The notes: generated from the sequence alone by a model not told the origin. DNA of 64,000 bases from Utricularia gibba (GCA_002189035.1 NEEC01000002.1:3423501-3487500); one strand, 5' to 3'; counted from the first letter of the stretch, positions 23,104 to 37,807 are shown. A program made the numbers and translations.

Positions 23104-23919
23104 GCATTTGGATGTGTTTTTTATCCAAATACAAAATTGGAATTTCTGAGATGTTGTTATGAAAAACTTGATCCTTATACTTATGAAGAGAAAGTGGATA
23201 GAGTTAAAATGACATTGAGAAGATTATTTCATGCTTATGAACAAATGTGGATATTATCTGATCAATCTAGTGTAAATATGTTGAAAGATTCCAATTTATA
23301 TGCACAAGAATGCTCAAAGTTAAAAGGCTCAAGTACATCTTATTCTAAGCTCTTTCTTTAGGTAAGTTTGATTTTTTACCTTGATATATTTAATTTAGTA
23401 TAATATTTTTTATAATATGCATACTTTTTTCTTTGTACAATTGTAGGATTATTGCAAAGAAATGAAGCAATGACTTTCTTGAAGGGTAAATGTGAGCTTG
23501 ATATATATTTGGATATGGAGAACGGAGATGATGATTCTGATATGAATGTTCTAGATTATTGGAAGAAGAACAATTATCGTTTTCCTAAATTATCAGTAAT
23601 GGCAAAAGACATTCTGAGTATTCCAATAGCTACAGTTGCTTCAGAGTCCACTTTTAGTATTGGAAGTTGCATTTTGAGTAAGTATAGAAGCAGATTATTT
23701 CCAAATACAGTGCAATCTCTTATTTGTGCACGTAATTGGTTACATGGATTTAAGGAATTTGATACTTCAAGCAATCATTTTTTTTGTAATATTTATTTTT
23801 TATTAATTGTGCATATCGAATTTAATAATATATTTGAATTTATATGTTTTATTAAAATAGATGAAGATATGGAGATGGAAGATACTCAAGCATATACACA
23901 AGATTCAAATAATGATTGA
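23104..23919 (+). pseudogene. hAT transposase C-terminal part with dimerisation domain
   Basis: The reading resumes as LAFGCVFYPNTKLEFLRCCYEKL. A probable intron lies at about 23,362-23,447 (GGTAAGT ... TTGTAG). The next frame carries the hAT C-terminal dimerisation signature: LDYWKKNNYRFPKLS, MAKDILSIPIATVASESTFS and SLICARNWL. It is a direct continuation of the transposase interrupted at 11,089. Confidence 0.9.
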
Positions 23920-24252
23920 TATTTTGATATAATGTTATCATTTTTTTGCTTTAGGATAATTTTAATTATGTTTTCATGTATTATGTTATTTTTGAATAAG
24001 TTATATGAATTGAGAATTCATATATTAATTTTAATTTATTTTACGTAAAGTATTCAATGAATATTAGTATTAATATTGAATAATTTATAAAAATATTTTA
24101 TGTATTGTACGGGTAAGCCCGTGGGCCGGCCCAGCCCAAACAATAATCAGGCAAGGGTCATGTCAACAGTAATATGTGTAATCGGGCTTCAGCCTAACCC
24201 TAGCCCGATTTTTGGCAGGAGCCCCTTCGGCCCGACCCAACTTTCATCTCTA

Positions 24253-24330
24253 ATTGGCAGGATGCATAGGCTATCACCTTCCCTTCCTGCATCAGTACAC
24301 ACCCTAGTCCCGTACCTGAGGCATCCGTGT
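24253..24330 (-). pseudogene. chromovirus RNase H start
   Basis: The minus strand reads YTDASGTGLGCVLMQEG then KVIAYASCQL, the N-terminal RNase H block of Tekay/Del chromoviruses. The next residues are found at 9336 and below on the other side of the hAT element. The expected RT upstream (to the right) is not seen. Confidence 0.85.
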
Positions 24331-25167
24331 AGGCTATTGGCCTTGCACAATATTGTCTCACTGTCACCCTAACATGCTGCCCACATAGAGTATCTCTGTA
24401 ACATGTCGTAACCACTTGCCACCCATGCTCGGCATCTCCATATCTTCTCGTATCAATCCGTAAGCCCTCTCGCCACACGTCCATGTCCTTCCACACAGTA
24501 CGCACGGTTGGCTCTAATCCGATGAGTCTCTCGCACTCATCGTTGCCGCCACAGTCTCGCCCGTTACCCGCTCGCCCCTTGCGTGAGCTCGCCTCCCTTG
24601 TGATCGGTTTTTGCACCTATCCACATAGAATTCCACACGTTTGGCATCTCTCCCATTGAGCACGAATGCTCAGCATTGCCGCCATGACCGTAGTTCAATG
24701 GCCCTAATTATTGCTCATGTGGCATCACCATCTACGGCCTCGCCGCATTGCCATTGGGGTTGCACTCCCCAATCCCGCACATAGCTCATAGTCCCTCGAT
24801 CACGCAGCGAGGACTTAAGTATCAAGGTACCATATCTCTCACAACCGAGGGTTAGCTTCAACCAAAACTCATCACAATTCTACCGTAAAGCCCTTACCTT
24901 TCATCCCTCCACTGCTCATCGGATCGCCTTCCATGCTGTTGTTGTCACCACACATCTATCCCATCACAAATCCTTCGCCATTCAGTTCTCCTCTCTCCAT
25001 GTGCATCTCAACCAGCCTTGTCCCGAGCCTAGAAGTACCCATCCAGCTACGCAATTCAGCATCCTCATGACCATCAGCCTTGACCTTCCCTTGTATGGGT
25101 TCTCTCTTCTCCCCCTTGGTGGCTGCCTCCCTTCCTCCTCCAGCCTAATCCCCCTACACAAGGGTCT
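24331..25167. other. chromovirus internal region without ORFs
   Basis: C-rich on the plus strand. The minus strand has one longer frame, but only its RNase H end is recognisable. Nothing else is supported. Confidence 0.4.
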
Positions 25168-26561
25168 TGATAACACATGAATTTTCCTATTTATTAGAGT
25201 AAGAAAATTATGCTTTTGAATCATGTTTTAAGTGTTTATCTTATAGTTTTTAGTATTTTTACCAAATTTTAGGACATAATATGATTTTATGTGTTAATGG
25301 GCCAAATCCTTTGATTTAGCACATCCCATATTATTAACATTTTTTCTAATCCAGCAACAAAGTTCTAAAATCAAGGATGAGACATGAATTTTGTGCATGT
25401 AGAGATTTGGAAGAATGGGCAGCATTAAAAGAGGAGACATAATGCACTGTTCGGCCGTCCACAGTCTGCAGGTTTAAACCAGGACAGTACAGATGTCAAG
25501 AGCAGTAGACTGATTTTGAAAAATGGAAAAAAGATGTGAAGATATTTTTGGAGGGGGGACAAGGAAGAGAACGAGGGCAGACCCGAGGAGGGGTCTTCTC
25601 CCCCAACACGACGAGTATTGAACCAGGAGAGGAGAAGAAGAACTTCATCCTCAAGAACAGCATCAGAGCCCAGTCCAGCGCTATTGTTCTGGCCAGGGAA
25701 CAGTAGCAGACGGGAACCAGAACTCTTACTGCTTTATTTTCGTTTGTTGATGTTTTCAGTTTCTGCAACCAACTCTTTCACGATGTTCTTGACATTTTCG
25801 TTGTTTTATGTTAATGTCATTACTTTTTACCTTCCAAATATGAGTAGCTAAAGCTTAGGAATGTCTTGAGGTGAAGCATGGTGGTGTGGGTCTAGAATTC
25901 TTAATAAAATTAAGTATTGTTACTTAGTTCTTGTTTCTATCATTCCATGGGTAGACTAAGGAGAGAAACAAGTGACTTCGCAACTAAGAAGCTTGGTTTA
26001 GAGATAGACTAATAAATCAAGGCGGCCATAGTAAGTGTTAGTCCAGGGTAGAACCAGTAGAACCAGGTAAACCTAGTTCTATACACTTTGCATGCAGGTA
26101 GACCTAATTGTAATGTTGGTGATGGCATTGGGACTAGCTTAGCCGAAAATATGGCAAATGACCTGGGTAGACTTAGTTTATTGAAGTTGTGAATGTAGGA
26201 ACATGGTAATTTAAGTTAGACATTTTAGCACCACACCACCGGCAGATCCTTAAGGCATCTTCGTATTATTTTGAGTTAGAACCAGTCCTTGTTACCTTTA
26301 GCATTCAGACCTGATATTGTTTACTGATCTTGTTTACTGAACTTGTTTACCACTATTGGTCCGAGCTTCGACTAAGACTTACTATTATTCCGAACTATGC
26401 ATTTACTAAAACACTTAGCAAGCACAAGCTTCTCGTGATCAATCCCGAAATCCACTATGCAAGTTTTCTAAATTTGTATTTTATGTAGATTAGGGCTTAT
26501 AAATTTATTTGATAACGAAATTTCTATTTTTGCAACGACATTAGGAAATTTCCGTTTATCA
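25168..26561 (+). mobile_element. solo LTR in the chromovirus internal region
   Basis: 1,394 bp starting TGATAACACA and ending TTTATCA. The flanking bases are GGTCT (25,163-25,167) and TGTCT (26,562-26,566), four of five identical. Part of it (25,540-25,950) matches the LTR fragment at 330-770. No internal domain is present. Confidence 0.8.
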
Positions 26562-29500
26562 TGTCTTATTCCCCTATTTATACCCTTAATTAACCCTATT
26601 AGGCCCTATTTGAGCCCGTTGGGCAGAACTTTCGTGACCGATACTCTATATTCTTCATCGGGCCAGCCATGGTCACCTATGGTCCATGTCTCTCACCAAC
26701 TCATAGCTCTTGTCCTAGTCACCTTGTTGCGGATTCGGTTCAGGGGTATTACAATCTCCCTCTCTTAAGACGCTTCGTCCCCAAGCGTCAACATGGCATC
26801 ACAATTCATTCTCCACACCTAACACAACTATTACCCTCTGGCTGATTCGTCAGTATTGCCGCTCTGCTGTCTATCGCTATAGTTCATCGTTCCTTACACT
26901 CCTTACTAGGCTTAGGTCTCGCCTTTGTCCCTTGAAAGTGTTACTTGTCACTTCGCCATACTCACTGGCTTCGCTCCCCACATCTGGTGGCCTTCTACGA
27001 TGAACACATCTTGGTTGTGCAACCTCCTTGTGTTGCACCATGCTTCACTGCTCCTACTCATTAGTAGTTTGATCAATCGTCATGCTGGTTATACATCGCC
27101 CTCACAAGGTCTTGGGAGCCTCATTCCCTTACATGTCAGAACTTCTTCACCTCACCAAAATCACTCCCATGGGGATTATGGCCACTTGACTACGTCATCC
27201 CCCACATACTCTACTCACCAGCGTCGCTGATTTCCACTGTCTCTCTTTCTCGAGGAACTTGAGCCATCATTCTCTTGGGCATGATCAATTCAAGCCCTAA
27301 CGCCTTTATGTACGGGTACCATTTGTATAACGCTAGATGCTGGCTCCACATAGTGTATATCACCTTACACAAGTTCTGCCATACGCCTCTTCATGTCAGC
27401 TTCGTCCATGACGAGTCCTCTAGTGCCTTGCTGCTTTTCCTGATTGCTCTTCTAGGCGAGGGCTTCAATATGCTCACCCTCACACATCGATGGTCTTGTC
27501 CTTGTCCACGTATGCCTCGTTCCTACCAGGGTGTACTCAAGGCTGCAAGGCATGTATATGCATTCTTTTCCATCGCATCCCTAGTTCCTTCATGCCTAGC
27601 ATCTCAATTCTTGTAGTAGCCCTGGATCAATTCTAGGTTTCATGTGCTGTCAACTTCTTAACCATTCCCTTACTGCATCATGTATTCTTCCCAAGTACTA
27701 TCTAGCTCCTACCTACCCACGATCCCTTAACCTTGGAGTCATTTATGTATTGCTGTCGTTCTCCTCACTATTCCTGCCCCGTGCCCATGCATAGCTCGTC
27801 CCGCTTGTCTAACCTCACTCAGTTCATCCATCTTCGTTGCTACTCTACTTGGTTGTTATGAAGTCCTTAGCTGGTCGTCCCTAACCTTGCCACATCCTTT
27901 TTCCTAGGAGAAGTTCCCTTGATGCTGGTTGTCGATCACGCCTGGGGGTATTAGTTGTTTCCCCACGACCTTCCTTGGCATAGACACTACCTTGAACGAA
28001 ACTGGTCTTGCAACTTTGTCTTAGTGATTGCTTGCATCCTTGTGCTTCCACCCTATTGCCTTCTTAGTGCCATCCACCATCTCACAGTTTACTACCAAGC
28101 TCATATATCCCGCCTACACCATGGTGTACACAGTGTACACTCAAGGTGGCCTTGTAGTCATGTTCTCCCACTTCTTGAGGTGGCTAGTGCCTGAATTCCA
28201 CATTCATCTTGGAGTGCTCGACCACGTTGCTGGTCCAACATTAGTTCAAGGTGTATCCAAGGGGCTGATGTCTATGATCACCATATTCGTCTCCCACTAG
28301 TTTATGTGCCACCCCGTCACCTCGTTGATTCCATTAACGTGAGTGCTTTTGTATGACCATCTCCCAACCTTGGGAGTCCATTCTCCTAGATATCCTCTAG
28401 CTGCGTCCATCCTCAGACTAAGCAGCATCATCTCGCATAGTACCTTGAGGTGACCCTCATGTCCTCCTATATTTGATTTCCACACGACCTCCTCCTTGGT
28501 GCAAATCTAGAGTGTTCCACAAAAAGGATATCGTTGCACTCCCCGAGGGCACCCATCATTGCCGCCCATGTTGCTTCCTAAGTCACTTTGGATGCTCTAG
28601 TCACACGTTCAATCACCTGCTCCTCCATTCCCTCCCATCCTTGTGCTCACGCTGAGTATATGTAGTGTGTCTACTCGTTAGTTCCCCTACCTCCTTCACA
28701 TCACTGATTCGACATATGTCATACCGCACCCACTACCTCCCTAGGATTATTTTCGAGCTCTTCCCATACTCATCGGTGTGTCACCATGCATGTATGCGCT
28801 TACAAGATTGCACATGCTTGATTCCATACCTCCTACTTTTACCATGCGGCACCGTCGTTGCTCCCCATAGTCGTTTCCTGTGTTCTCTTATTTGGGGCTC
28901 GTGTGTGGTACACCTTGTCCCGTGCATTTTATCGCAAGCATCTCATGCCATGGTAGCCCTTGACTTCGTGCCCTTAACTCAAGTTCTGAAGAGAAGACAC
29001 TCTTAGAGTTGAAATCACTCCTCTCATTGCTATATCTCATTGCTATGCCCTTTCGTAGATTGCTCATTGCCCACACCTTTGCTAACCAACTGTATTTGTT
29101 GCACCATCGAAATAATCTGCCCCCAATACTGAACATATGCTCACCGAGATACCATGTCGCCCAAACTTCCTTGTATGTCCATCAATGACATCTCCATTCT
29201 CTATTAGTGTCATGCTTTCACAAGAATACCCATCCTTCCATGTTCCATGTGGTGTGTTGGCTTCAGCTCACCCTTTGAGGGTGTATAGCTCTTGTTGCAC
29301 GTGCTACTATCAATCTCCACTCATGGCGTTTCCCATGCCAATCACGAGCCCACCTCCACTAGGACTCAAAAATCCCTGTAGGCACAATCTATGTACGAAC
29401 ACTTAACTGCACGAGCTCTCTTCCTCAGTATCAATACACTCACCACTCATTGAGCTAACTCCCATACCAAGTCCCCATCTCTTGTTCATCTAGCAAAATG

Positions 29501-29605
29501 CTCACGATTAGAATCAACATGTACTCTCTCCTATCATACCTAGCAGCAGTGGGGCAGCAAGGGGAGCGAGTTTCCTATTCCTATTCCTAGCCCTTGACAC
29601 AACCT
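26562..29605. other. 3-kb region without recognisable genes, chromovirus internal
   Basis: Lies between the solo LTR and the minus-strand PBS. No gag, protease or RT motif could be read on either strand. The longest frames (for example 27,275-27,616 plus) have no known domain. It is either a badly decayed gag-RT region or the non-coding body of a non-autonomous element. Confidence 0.5.
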
Positions 29606-29619
29606 GGCTTTGATACCAT
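29606..29619 (-). other. primer-binding site, initiator tRNA-Met type
   Basis: On the minus strand TGGTATCAAAGC lies directly after the LTR end, with one base difference from the common plant PBS TGGTATCAGAGC. It fixes the minus orientation of the chromovirus. Confidence 0.75.
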
Positions 29620-29620
29620 T

Positions 29621-29720
29621 TGTCACGACCCATACTCGTCTTACACGATATTGTCCGTTTTGGGCACCCAACCCTCATGGTTTTACGTTCTCCCCTTCTG
29701 GGGCAAGGGCCTCATGCAAG
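29621..29720 (-). repeat. chromovirus 5' LTR, truncated
   Basis: On the minus strand the LTR ends GGGTCGTGACA at 29,621, right before the PBS. Only about 100 bp remain; the LTR is cut where TTTAGGG repeats begin. Confidence 0.6.
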
Positions 29721-29790
29721 ATTAGGGTTTAGGGTTTAGGGTTTAGGGTTCAAGGTTCAGGGTTTAGGTTTTAGGGTTCAAGGTTTAGTA
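29721..29790 (+). repeat. interstitial telomere-like repeat
   Basis: Three consecutive TTTAGGG units are followed by variant units such as TTCAAGG, TTCAGGG and TTTAGGT. It marks the right edge of the transposon cluster. It is short and degenerate, so it is not a chromosome end. Confidence 0.8.
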
Positions 29791-32270
<2,480 letters not shown>

Positions 32271-32273
32271 GCT

Positions 32274-32281
32274 TATAAATA
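32274..32281 (+). promoter_or_regulatory. TATA box of the WAT1-related gene
   Basis: TATAAATA lies 70 bp before the start codon at 32,351, which would leave a short 5' leader. Called by sequence and spacing only. Confidence 0.55.
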
Positions 32282-32350
32282 GAGGGACTTGTTATATGAT
32301 GCAAAAGACTATTTGCCCTTCACAGAAGATAAAGAGAGGGAGAGACCAAG

Positions 32351-33969
32351 ATGTGTGGAAACGGGGTATTGGTGTTGCTTCAGAAGGCCAAACCCTTCTT
32401 GGCCATGGTCTTCTTGCAAGCTGGGTACGCTGGAATGGATATCATCTCCAAAGCTGCTCTCAACGATGGAATGAGCAACTACGTGTTCGTTGTTTATCGC
32501 CACGTAGTCGCCACCATCGTTATTGCTCCCTTCGCCTTAGCCTTCGACAAGTTAGTGCAGAAAAACTTATTCTCATTGTGGGTTTCTTTGTTTCCAGTTC
32601 ATTTCTGTGTAATCATGCATATTGTTTTGTTTTAGGAAAGTGAGGCCAAGAATGACGCTCGCCATTTTCGGAAAAGTTATGCTCCTCAGTTTCCTCGAGT
32701 AAGAGACGCAGCTCCGTTTTGCCTGTTCATGTTTTTGTTCTTTTCGAATTTGAAATAGTTGGTTAATGATGAGGTGATCATCAGGCCGGTGATCGATCAA
32801 AACTTATACTTTCTTGGCATGAAGTACACGACGGCCACCTTTGCGGCGGCCATGGCCAATGTTCTTCCAGCTATCACTTTCCTCATGGCCTTCGCTTTCA
32901 GGTTCATCTTGTTGCTTGCTCCTCCTCATGTTACTCCTAATTCTTCTAAACTTGAGGAGGATATTGGGTTTGGATTGCAGGCTGGAGAAGGTGAAGCTAA
33001 AGAGCATCCGAAGCCAAGCCAAGATAATTGGGACGGTGGCGACGGTGGCGGGCGCCATGATCATGACCTTGGTACTGGGCCCCGACATCGGCCTTCCATG
33101 GACTAGAAATGGAAGCTCTCATGCCCATCCTGAACAGCAAGGGGTAATCTCCTGGAACATTCCATCAAAGGAGCTGTTTTCATCACCATTGGATGCATCA
33201 GTTGGGCTTCTTTCATGATCCTGCAAGTAGACACTCATCCAACTCTTCTCTTACGTAATACTGTGTCTTCATAGCCACTGAGCTAACACTATTTGCAGGC
33301 GGTGACGTTGAAAACTTATCCAGCAGAGCTGTCCTTGACCGCATGGATTTGCTTGTTGGGCAGCTTACAAGGATCAGCGGTGGCGCTGGTGATGGAGAAG
33401 GGAAACCGAGCTGCCTGGTCCATCAAATGGGATACTAAGTTTCTCGCTGCAGTCTACAGTGTACGCCCAACACCAAGAAACGCACAATCATGAATTCTCT
33501 GACTTGGTCGCAGACTCACTTCTTTGGGAAAATTTGGCAGGGTGTGTTCTGCTCAGGAATTACATACTACGTACAAGGAGTGGTGATGAAAGAGAGAGGC
33601 CCCGTCTTCGTGACAGCATTCAGCCCTCTCAGCATGATCATTGTTGCAGTGCTCAGCTCCTTCATATTTTCCGAGAAAATGTTTTTAGGGAGGTAAATAT
33701 CAACCACTTAAATTACCTAACTTGATGCTAAATGGATCATATGATCAGAGGTCGTGAACTGTGCATGCAGGGTGCTTGGGGCAACAGTAATCGTGATAGG
33801 GCTCTATTTCGTAGTTTGGGGCAAGCAACATGACTACAAACTCCACGGAGAGCAAGAATTGCCTATCAAACAGCAGCAGCAGCAGCAGCAGCAAACCCCC
33901 AGCTTGGAACAAGTTTCAACAGCGACAGCAGCAGGAGGAGAAGAAGATGAGAGAATTACAGTAAAGTGA
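32351..33969 (+). CDS. WAT1-related (UMAMIT/EamA) membrane transporter, one frameshift
   Basis: Seven exons with GT-AG introns: 32,351-32,550; 32,636-32,698; 32,785-32,901; 32,981-33,226; 33,299-33,460; 33,541-33,692; 33,771-33,969. The family are plasma-membrane or tonoplast carriers with two EamA repeats and about ten helices; several export amino acids, and WAT1 exports auxin. Key stretches are LQAGYAGMDIISKAAL, YRHVVATIVIAPFALAFD, PVIDQNLYFLGMKYT, ATFAAAMANVLPAITFL, WASFMILQAVTLKTYPAELS and YVQGVVMKERGPVFVTAF. The tail has a polyglutamine run and an acidic end. The summed exons are 1,139 nt, one short of a whole frame. The reading shifts within a G run at 33,141-33,144, and restoring one G gives 379 residues, normal for the family. 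The closest Arabidopsis relative by look is the UMAMIT14/At2g39510 group. It is either a recent pseudogene or an assembly error. Confidence 0.88.
33871..33894 (+). repeat. CAG microsatellite encoding polyglutamine
   Basis: Seven CAG codons plus one CAA in the cytosolic tail of the transporter, near its end. The tract may vary in length between individuals. Confidence 0.85.
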
Positions 33970-34020
33970 TAAAGAAGTTTATTAGACGACATTAGTTATG
34001 AATGACAAATGTGCGAAAGT

Positions 34021-34026
34021 AATAAA
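34021..34026 (+). promoter_or_regulatory. possible polyadenylation signal of the transporter gene
   Basis: AATAAA lies 52 bp after the stop codon. Plant signals are loose, so this is only a suggestion. Confidence 0.4.
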
Positions 34027-36822
34027 GAGCACAGGTGTGGCGTGGCGTATGTGATTAGGACATGGTTAACCCAACACTCACCCACACGCAATGTCCATGT
34101 CACGTGGGGATTGAAACCACTCTTGTTTTGCTCTTGGTGGATTCACCACTCACGCTCCACTATCTGAAAAAGCAACTTCCGCCTCTCCCACTCGTAGCAA
34201 TCAAATTTATACGGACATTGTTGGTTGGGACTTGGGAGTAGTTCGAACCGGGACCGGTTCAGGTACAATATTTGTCAATCGTTTCGATTTCAGTTCACTA
34301 TTTCAATCTGGGAGTATTGTCGGAATTGGAATTTCTAGTAATTTCGTTCTGATTCATTTTCTTCTAATAATATAATTAACAGAAGTTGATTGTTCAAATT
34401 TTTCAAGTGTTAAATCCATTCCACTATGCGGTAATAATGAAGTTTCTAACCTCAAAAGATGATAATGAAGATTTTATTCATTAAAAATTTTGAATAAATA
34501 AGACTCTATTTAAATGCAGTTTGAATAAATGTTAGTTTGGTGTGAAGAAGACAATGAATTCATTCAATCATCAAAAACATTCTACATAAATTGTGATTAT
34601 ATCAATATAATTCTATAAATAGTATTCAAAGGTCATTTAGAATGAGTGTAACGCTATTGCAGCAAGGTTGCCTAGAGTGTAGGCATGAGTCTCTTCTTGA
34701 CGCCAATTTGACAACTCACAATGTTTTGCATCTAACCCATAAATGGAAGATTCATGTGGAACTAAATAATGCTATTATTTAGGTTTTTTTTTTTTCAGTG
34801 ATGAGGTATATGTTTGTCTTAGTAGCAAAATCGATTTGGTGTTTGTGGGATTTCAGGTGCATTTTTGTTGGTTTATAGTTAGTGGACTTGGATGAAATTT
34901 TTAGAGTGAAGGCATACAGGAATCTTTCTTCTGCAGCGGTTACCTAAGGTTTGCTCTAATTTTACACTTAGGTGTTGTTTTGGTGCACTCGTCCCTTTTT
35001 TTATGTCATAATAATGATCAGAGCAGAAATCCATCAGTGGATGCATACTCTAGGAAGAATTGATGATGAAATTAAAACCAAGCATCATTGGAGGCTTGAT
35101 GAAGAATTAATTTTTTTTCTTTAAATAATCAAAGTGGCATAACCAAATTCATGGAATCATGGTGCCTCATAACATTTGCAGGCCAACTAAATGAAGAGGA
35201 ATAAATGTAGCCAATCTGACTCTTAAATATCTACCAAGTAAATCAGGGACACAATGAACAAAAACGCTATCAAACTATATAAACATATAGTCAACTTCAA
35301 AACTATGCACTCTGATAAGAGCTCAGTGCTGAAAAATTAAGACCCAACCAATAGTTAATTTGGAGTAGTCCATAAATCACCAATTCTAGAGAAGTTAATA
35401 TTGAGGGGATAAGAGCTCAACAATGAAGAAGTACAGCCCAACCCAATTTAAGAAAAGCCTAGAGTATTTTAGAAAATGGTGGTAAACTTCAAGAAGAATT
35501 TAAAAAAACATAGAATAATCTAAAAATAATGAGTTTAGAATTATATAAAATGTTTCATATTATAGTATAAATAGGAGATTAAAGAATTTGGAAGTGTGTG
35601 AGTTGTAAATATCCTTTTGAAAACTAATAGAATCTATTCCTCAAAATTGTTGTTCTACACTCTACACTCTATGATATAATTGTCACAATTGTAATATTAG
35701 CTAACATAATGACACTAAAATGCAATAGTGAAAAATGTGGTGTCATAGAACTAACAAACACCTAGAACTTAAAGCAATCATATAAAATACAAATATTGAA
35801 GAACATGTCATCAATGATTAGAAATGAAAACTTAGGTTTAAGTCCGGTAATCGGCTGGCCATCTAGACTTTCATTGAACTTTATGACTAGAATATCAAAA
35901 TCTTTAAGATTGATTGGACTTTAAATCAAAATTGATCTTACATGTTTTTCATATTTTTTTGAATATAAAAGTTAAATATTATTTATAATTATTTTTATAT
36001 AATTTTTTAACTTGCATAATTTTATTTAAATACAAATCACATTATATTTTTTTTTATAAATAATGAGAATTTATGTTACATTTTTATTAATTTACATTAA
36101 TTATTTGATTAAAATTAATATTTATAATTCAACTATTTAATTTTATAAAATATCTTTTTAAAAAAAGAAGGATTGATCCGACCCGAATGAATTATATTTA
36201 TCGATTTTAAAATCCTATAGAATCGGGTCTCAACCTGACCCGAGCCCCAATTGTCAACTACAACACACTGGAAAATTTACCCAATCTAGAAAATTGGAGG
36301 TGGCACATCGCGAAAAATTTTTCTACTTGATCATAGAATTTCCATTAACTCGACAATTTGAGACTCTTAGAAAGATTTCAAAAACACTCAATTTGAATTG
36401 AGGGGCATGAGCATCACCAAGAAAGATTTCAAGAACCATGGAGCAGATGGATTCTTTGTAAATTCAAGCACGCGGATTTCACACCAGTTTTCCTGAATCG
36501 GGTGTTTGGGTAAACCCTCAGACAAACACCTGTTTTTTCTTGAATCTGAACCCTAAACCAGACGACCAAACCTGCCCTTACTCTTGCCATAAACCACTTG
36601 CTTGTGAAGAGATGGATGGATACTCAACCCCATTAGTAAGAGAACAATAGGAAAATCCCATGATTGATACTGACCCAAATACAAAGAAAAATGGCAAAAC
36701 ATATCCGGTGCAAACCACTTCTTAAACATCGGTAACATAACAAAAATAGTATTCAAAGAAAATCCAAGTGCCATCATAACATTCTACCGAGGAGGAATGA
36801 AACCAGAGAGAGCTATCAAAAG
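34027..36822. other. AT-rich intergenic region
   Basis: No coding gene. At 34,235-34,330 there is a GGTTC/GAACC-rich patch (GAACCGGGACCGGTTC) like the one at 8645-8812, perhaps another worn hAT end. The sequence at 36,170-36,250 has GACCCGA/TCGGGTC motifs that may form a further inverted-repeat remnant. The rest is simple A/T-rich DNA. Confidence 0.45.
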
Positions 36823-37807
36823 TCATATGATTCCAATCTTGTTGGCAACATCCAGAGCATCATAATCCGGTGTCAACCTCACGTATGCCTTCTTAGTACC
36901 ATCCGGCCTGAAAGATGAAGACAATAGAGCCCAAGGAATCATCTACTAAACGTAATGAGAATGCTTGACATGACTCTTTGACGACCCACAAATTCATACG
37001 CAAGAAGCACCATTAAGAGGTAAATGAACGAGCATCCATATCAAAAAAGGGCATCAGCGCATAGTGATTAACTATGTCTTGACCCCTGCAGCAAATAATG
37101 CCGCCTCACACAGAGTTTCAGATAAGAGAACGAGTAGTACCTGATAAGAGTGTTGACCTTCTTGGTCTGTATGTCATACATTTTTTTGACAGCATCCTTG
37201 ATCTTTTTCTTATCAGCACGGATATCCACAATGAAGACTAATGTGTTGTTGTCTTCAATTTTCTTCATAGCAGACTCCGTGGTAAGCGGGTATTTCAGAA
37301 TCTGGTACTGGTCAAGCTTGTTGCGTCCTGGGGCGCTGACACGGGGATACTTGGGATTCCTGTCCTTCTTCAATGTCTTTGGCCTGTGAAAGGTAACGCT
37401 CGTGCGTATCTTCTTTGCCTTCTTCTTGAAGGTGGTTGAACCAGCTTTCACAGCTTTGGCTGCCTTCAACGCCTGAGCTTTCGGGTCCGACTTCTTGGTG
37501 GCATCAGCTATAAAAGATATTCAAAACATAATAATTTAGACTCGGATCATGTAACCCTAGAGGCGCATAGCACCTCACGTAAAACCCTAACAATGGCCTC
37601 AGGGAGCTTCCTTATCATGAGAATAGGGCTACAGCATAAAAGCGCCATGGATAAAGACAACCAAAAACGAATCTTGAGTGCACAGAAACCATATCTTACT
37701 GCAATACCGGGAATTCAGAGTGGCTCTACGCTCTAAGAACACAAATCAGAGAAGATCATTCGTTCCAATTAAGGCGAGGAAAAGCAATTACCTTTCGCAG
37801 GGGCCAT
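36823..37807 (-). CDS. RPL23A: 60S ribosomal protein uL23 (L23a)
   Basis: Three exons on the minus strand: 37,792-37,807 (ATG and 16 coding bases), 37,141-37,507 and 36,823-36,907, all GT-AG and in frame. They give 155 residues against 154 in Arabidopsis RPL23aA. The protein binds 25S rRNA at the exit tunnel of the large subunit and offers a docking site for signal recognition particle and other nascent-chain factors. Seen in it: a lysine/alanine-rich N-terminal extension ([19 protein letters not shown]), [53 protein letters not shown] and the end [13 protein letters not shown]. The first intron follows the fifth codon, usual for plant copies, and contains a telo-box-like AAACCCTAA at about 37,581. 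It is intact and surely functional. Confidence 0.96.

Larger units (their letters stand above)
9345..24252 (+). mobile_element. hAT transposon inflated by nested retroelements
   Basis: The ends are TAGGGATGAAA (9345-9355) and TTTCATCTCTA (24,242-24,252), 11-bp inverted repeats with one mismatch. They are flanked by an 8-bp duplication GTTGGTAG / ATTGGCAG (6 of 8 identical, both differences transitions). Eight-base duplications are diagnostic of hAT elements. Subterminal regions at both ends are rich in GGGCC/GGCCC. The transposase is on the plus strand and is split at 11,089/23,104 by an Athila element. Without it the element is 2,894 bp, a normal size for an autonomous hAT. Stops show it is dead. 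Confidence 0.9.
8813..29720 (-). mobile_element. Tekay/Del-like chromovirus, minus strand, with nested insertions
   Basis: Read on the minus strand. From the right there is an LTR fragment (29,720-29,621), an initiator-Met primer-binding site (about 29,619-29,606), a long region without ORFs, an RNase H start (24,330-24,253), then an RNase H end and integrase N-terminal region (9344-8816). The RNase H is continuous if the hAT element at 9345-24,252 and one 8-bp duplicate are left out. gag, protease and RT were not recognised, so the upstream part is heavily decayed or the copy was non-autonomous. The left end is cut at about 8813. Confidence 0.65.

Noticed and set aside
9345-24252. A novel multi-gene mobile system in the 15-kb hAT unit
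   Set aside because: All interior parts are explained by known retroelement insertions with their own duplications; no cargo genes were found.
27275-27616. 113-codon plus-strand frame as a gene
   Set aside because: No known domain, and it lies antisense in a chromovirus internal region.
29721-29790. Telomere repeats as a chromosome end
   Set aside because: Only about ten units, several degenerate, with ordinary sequence on both sides.
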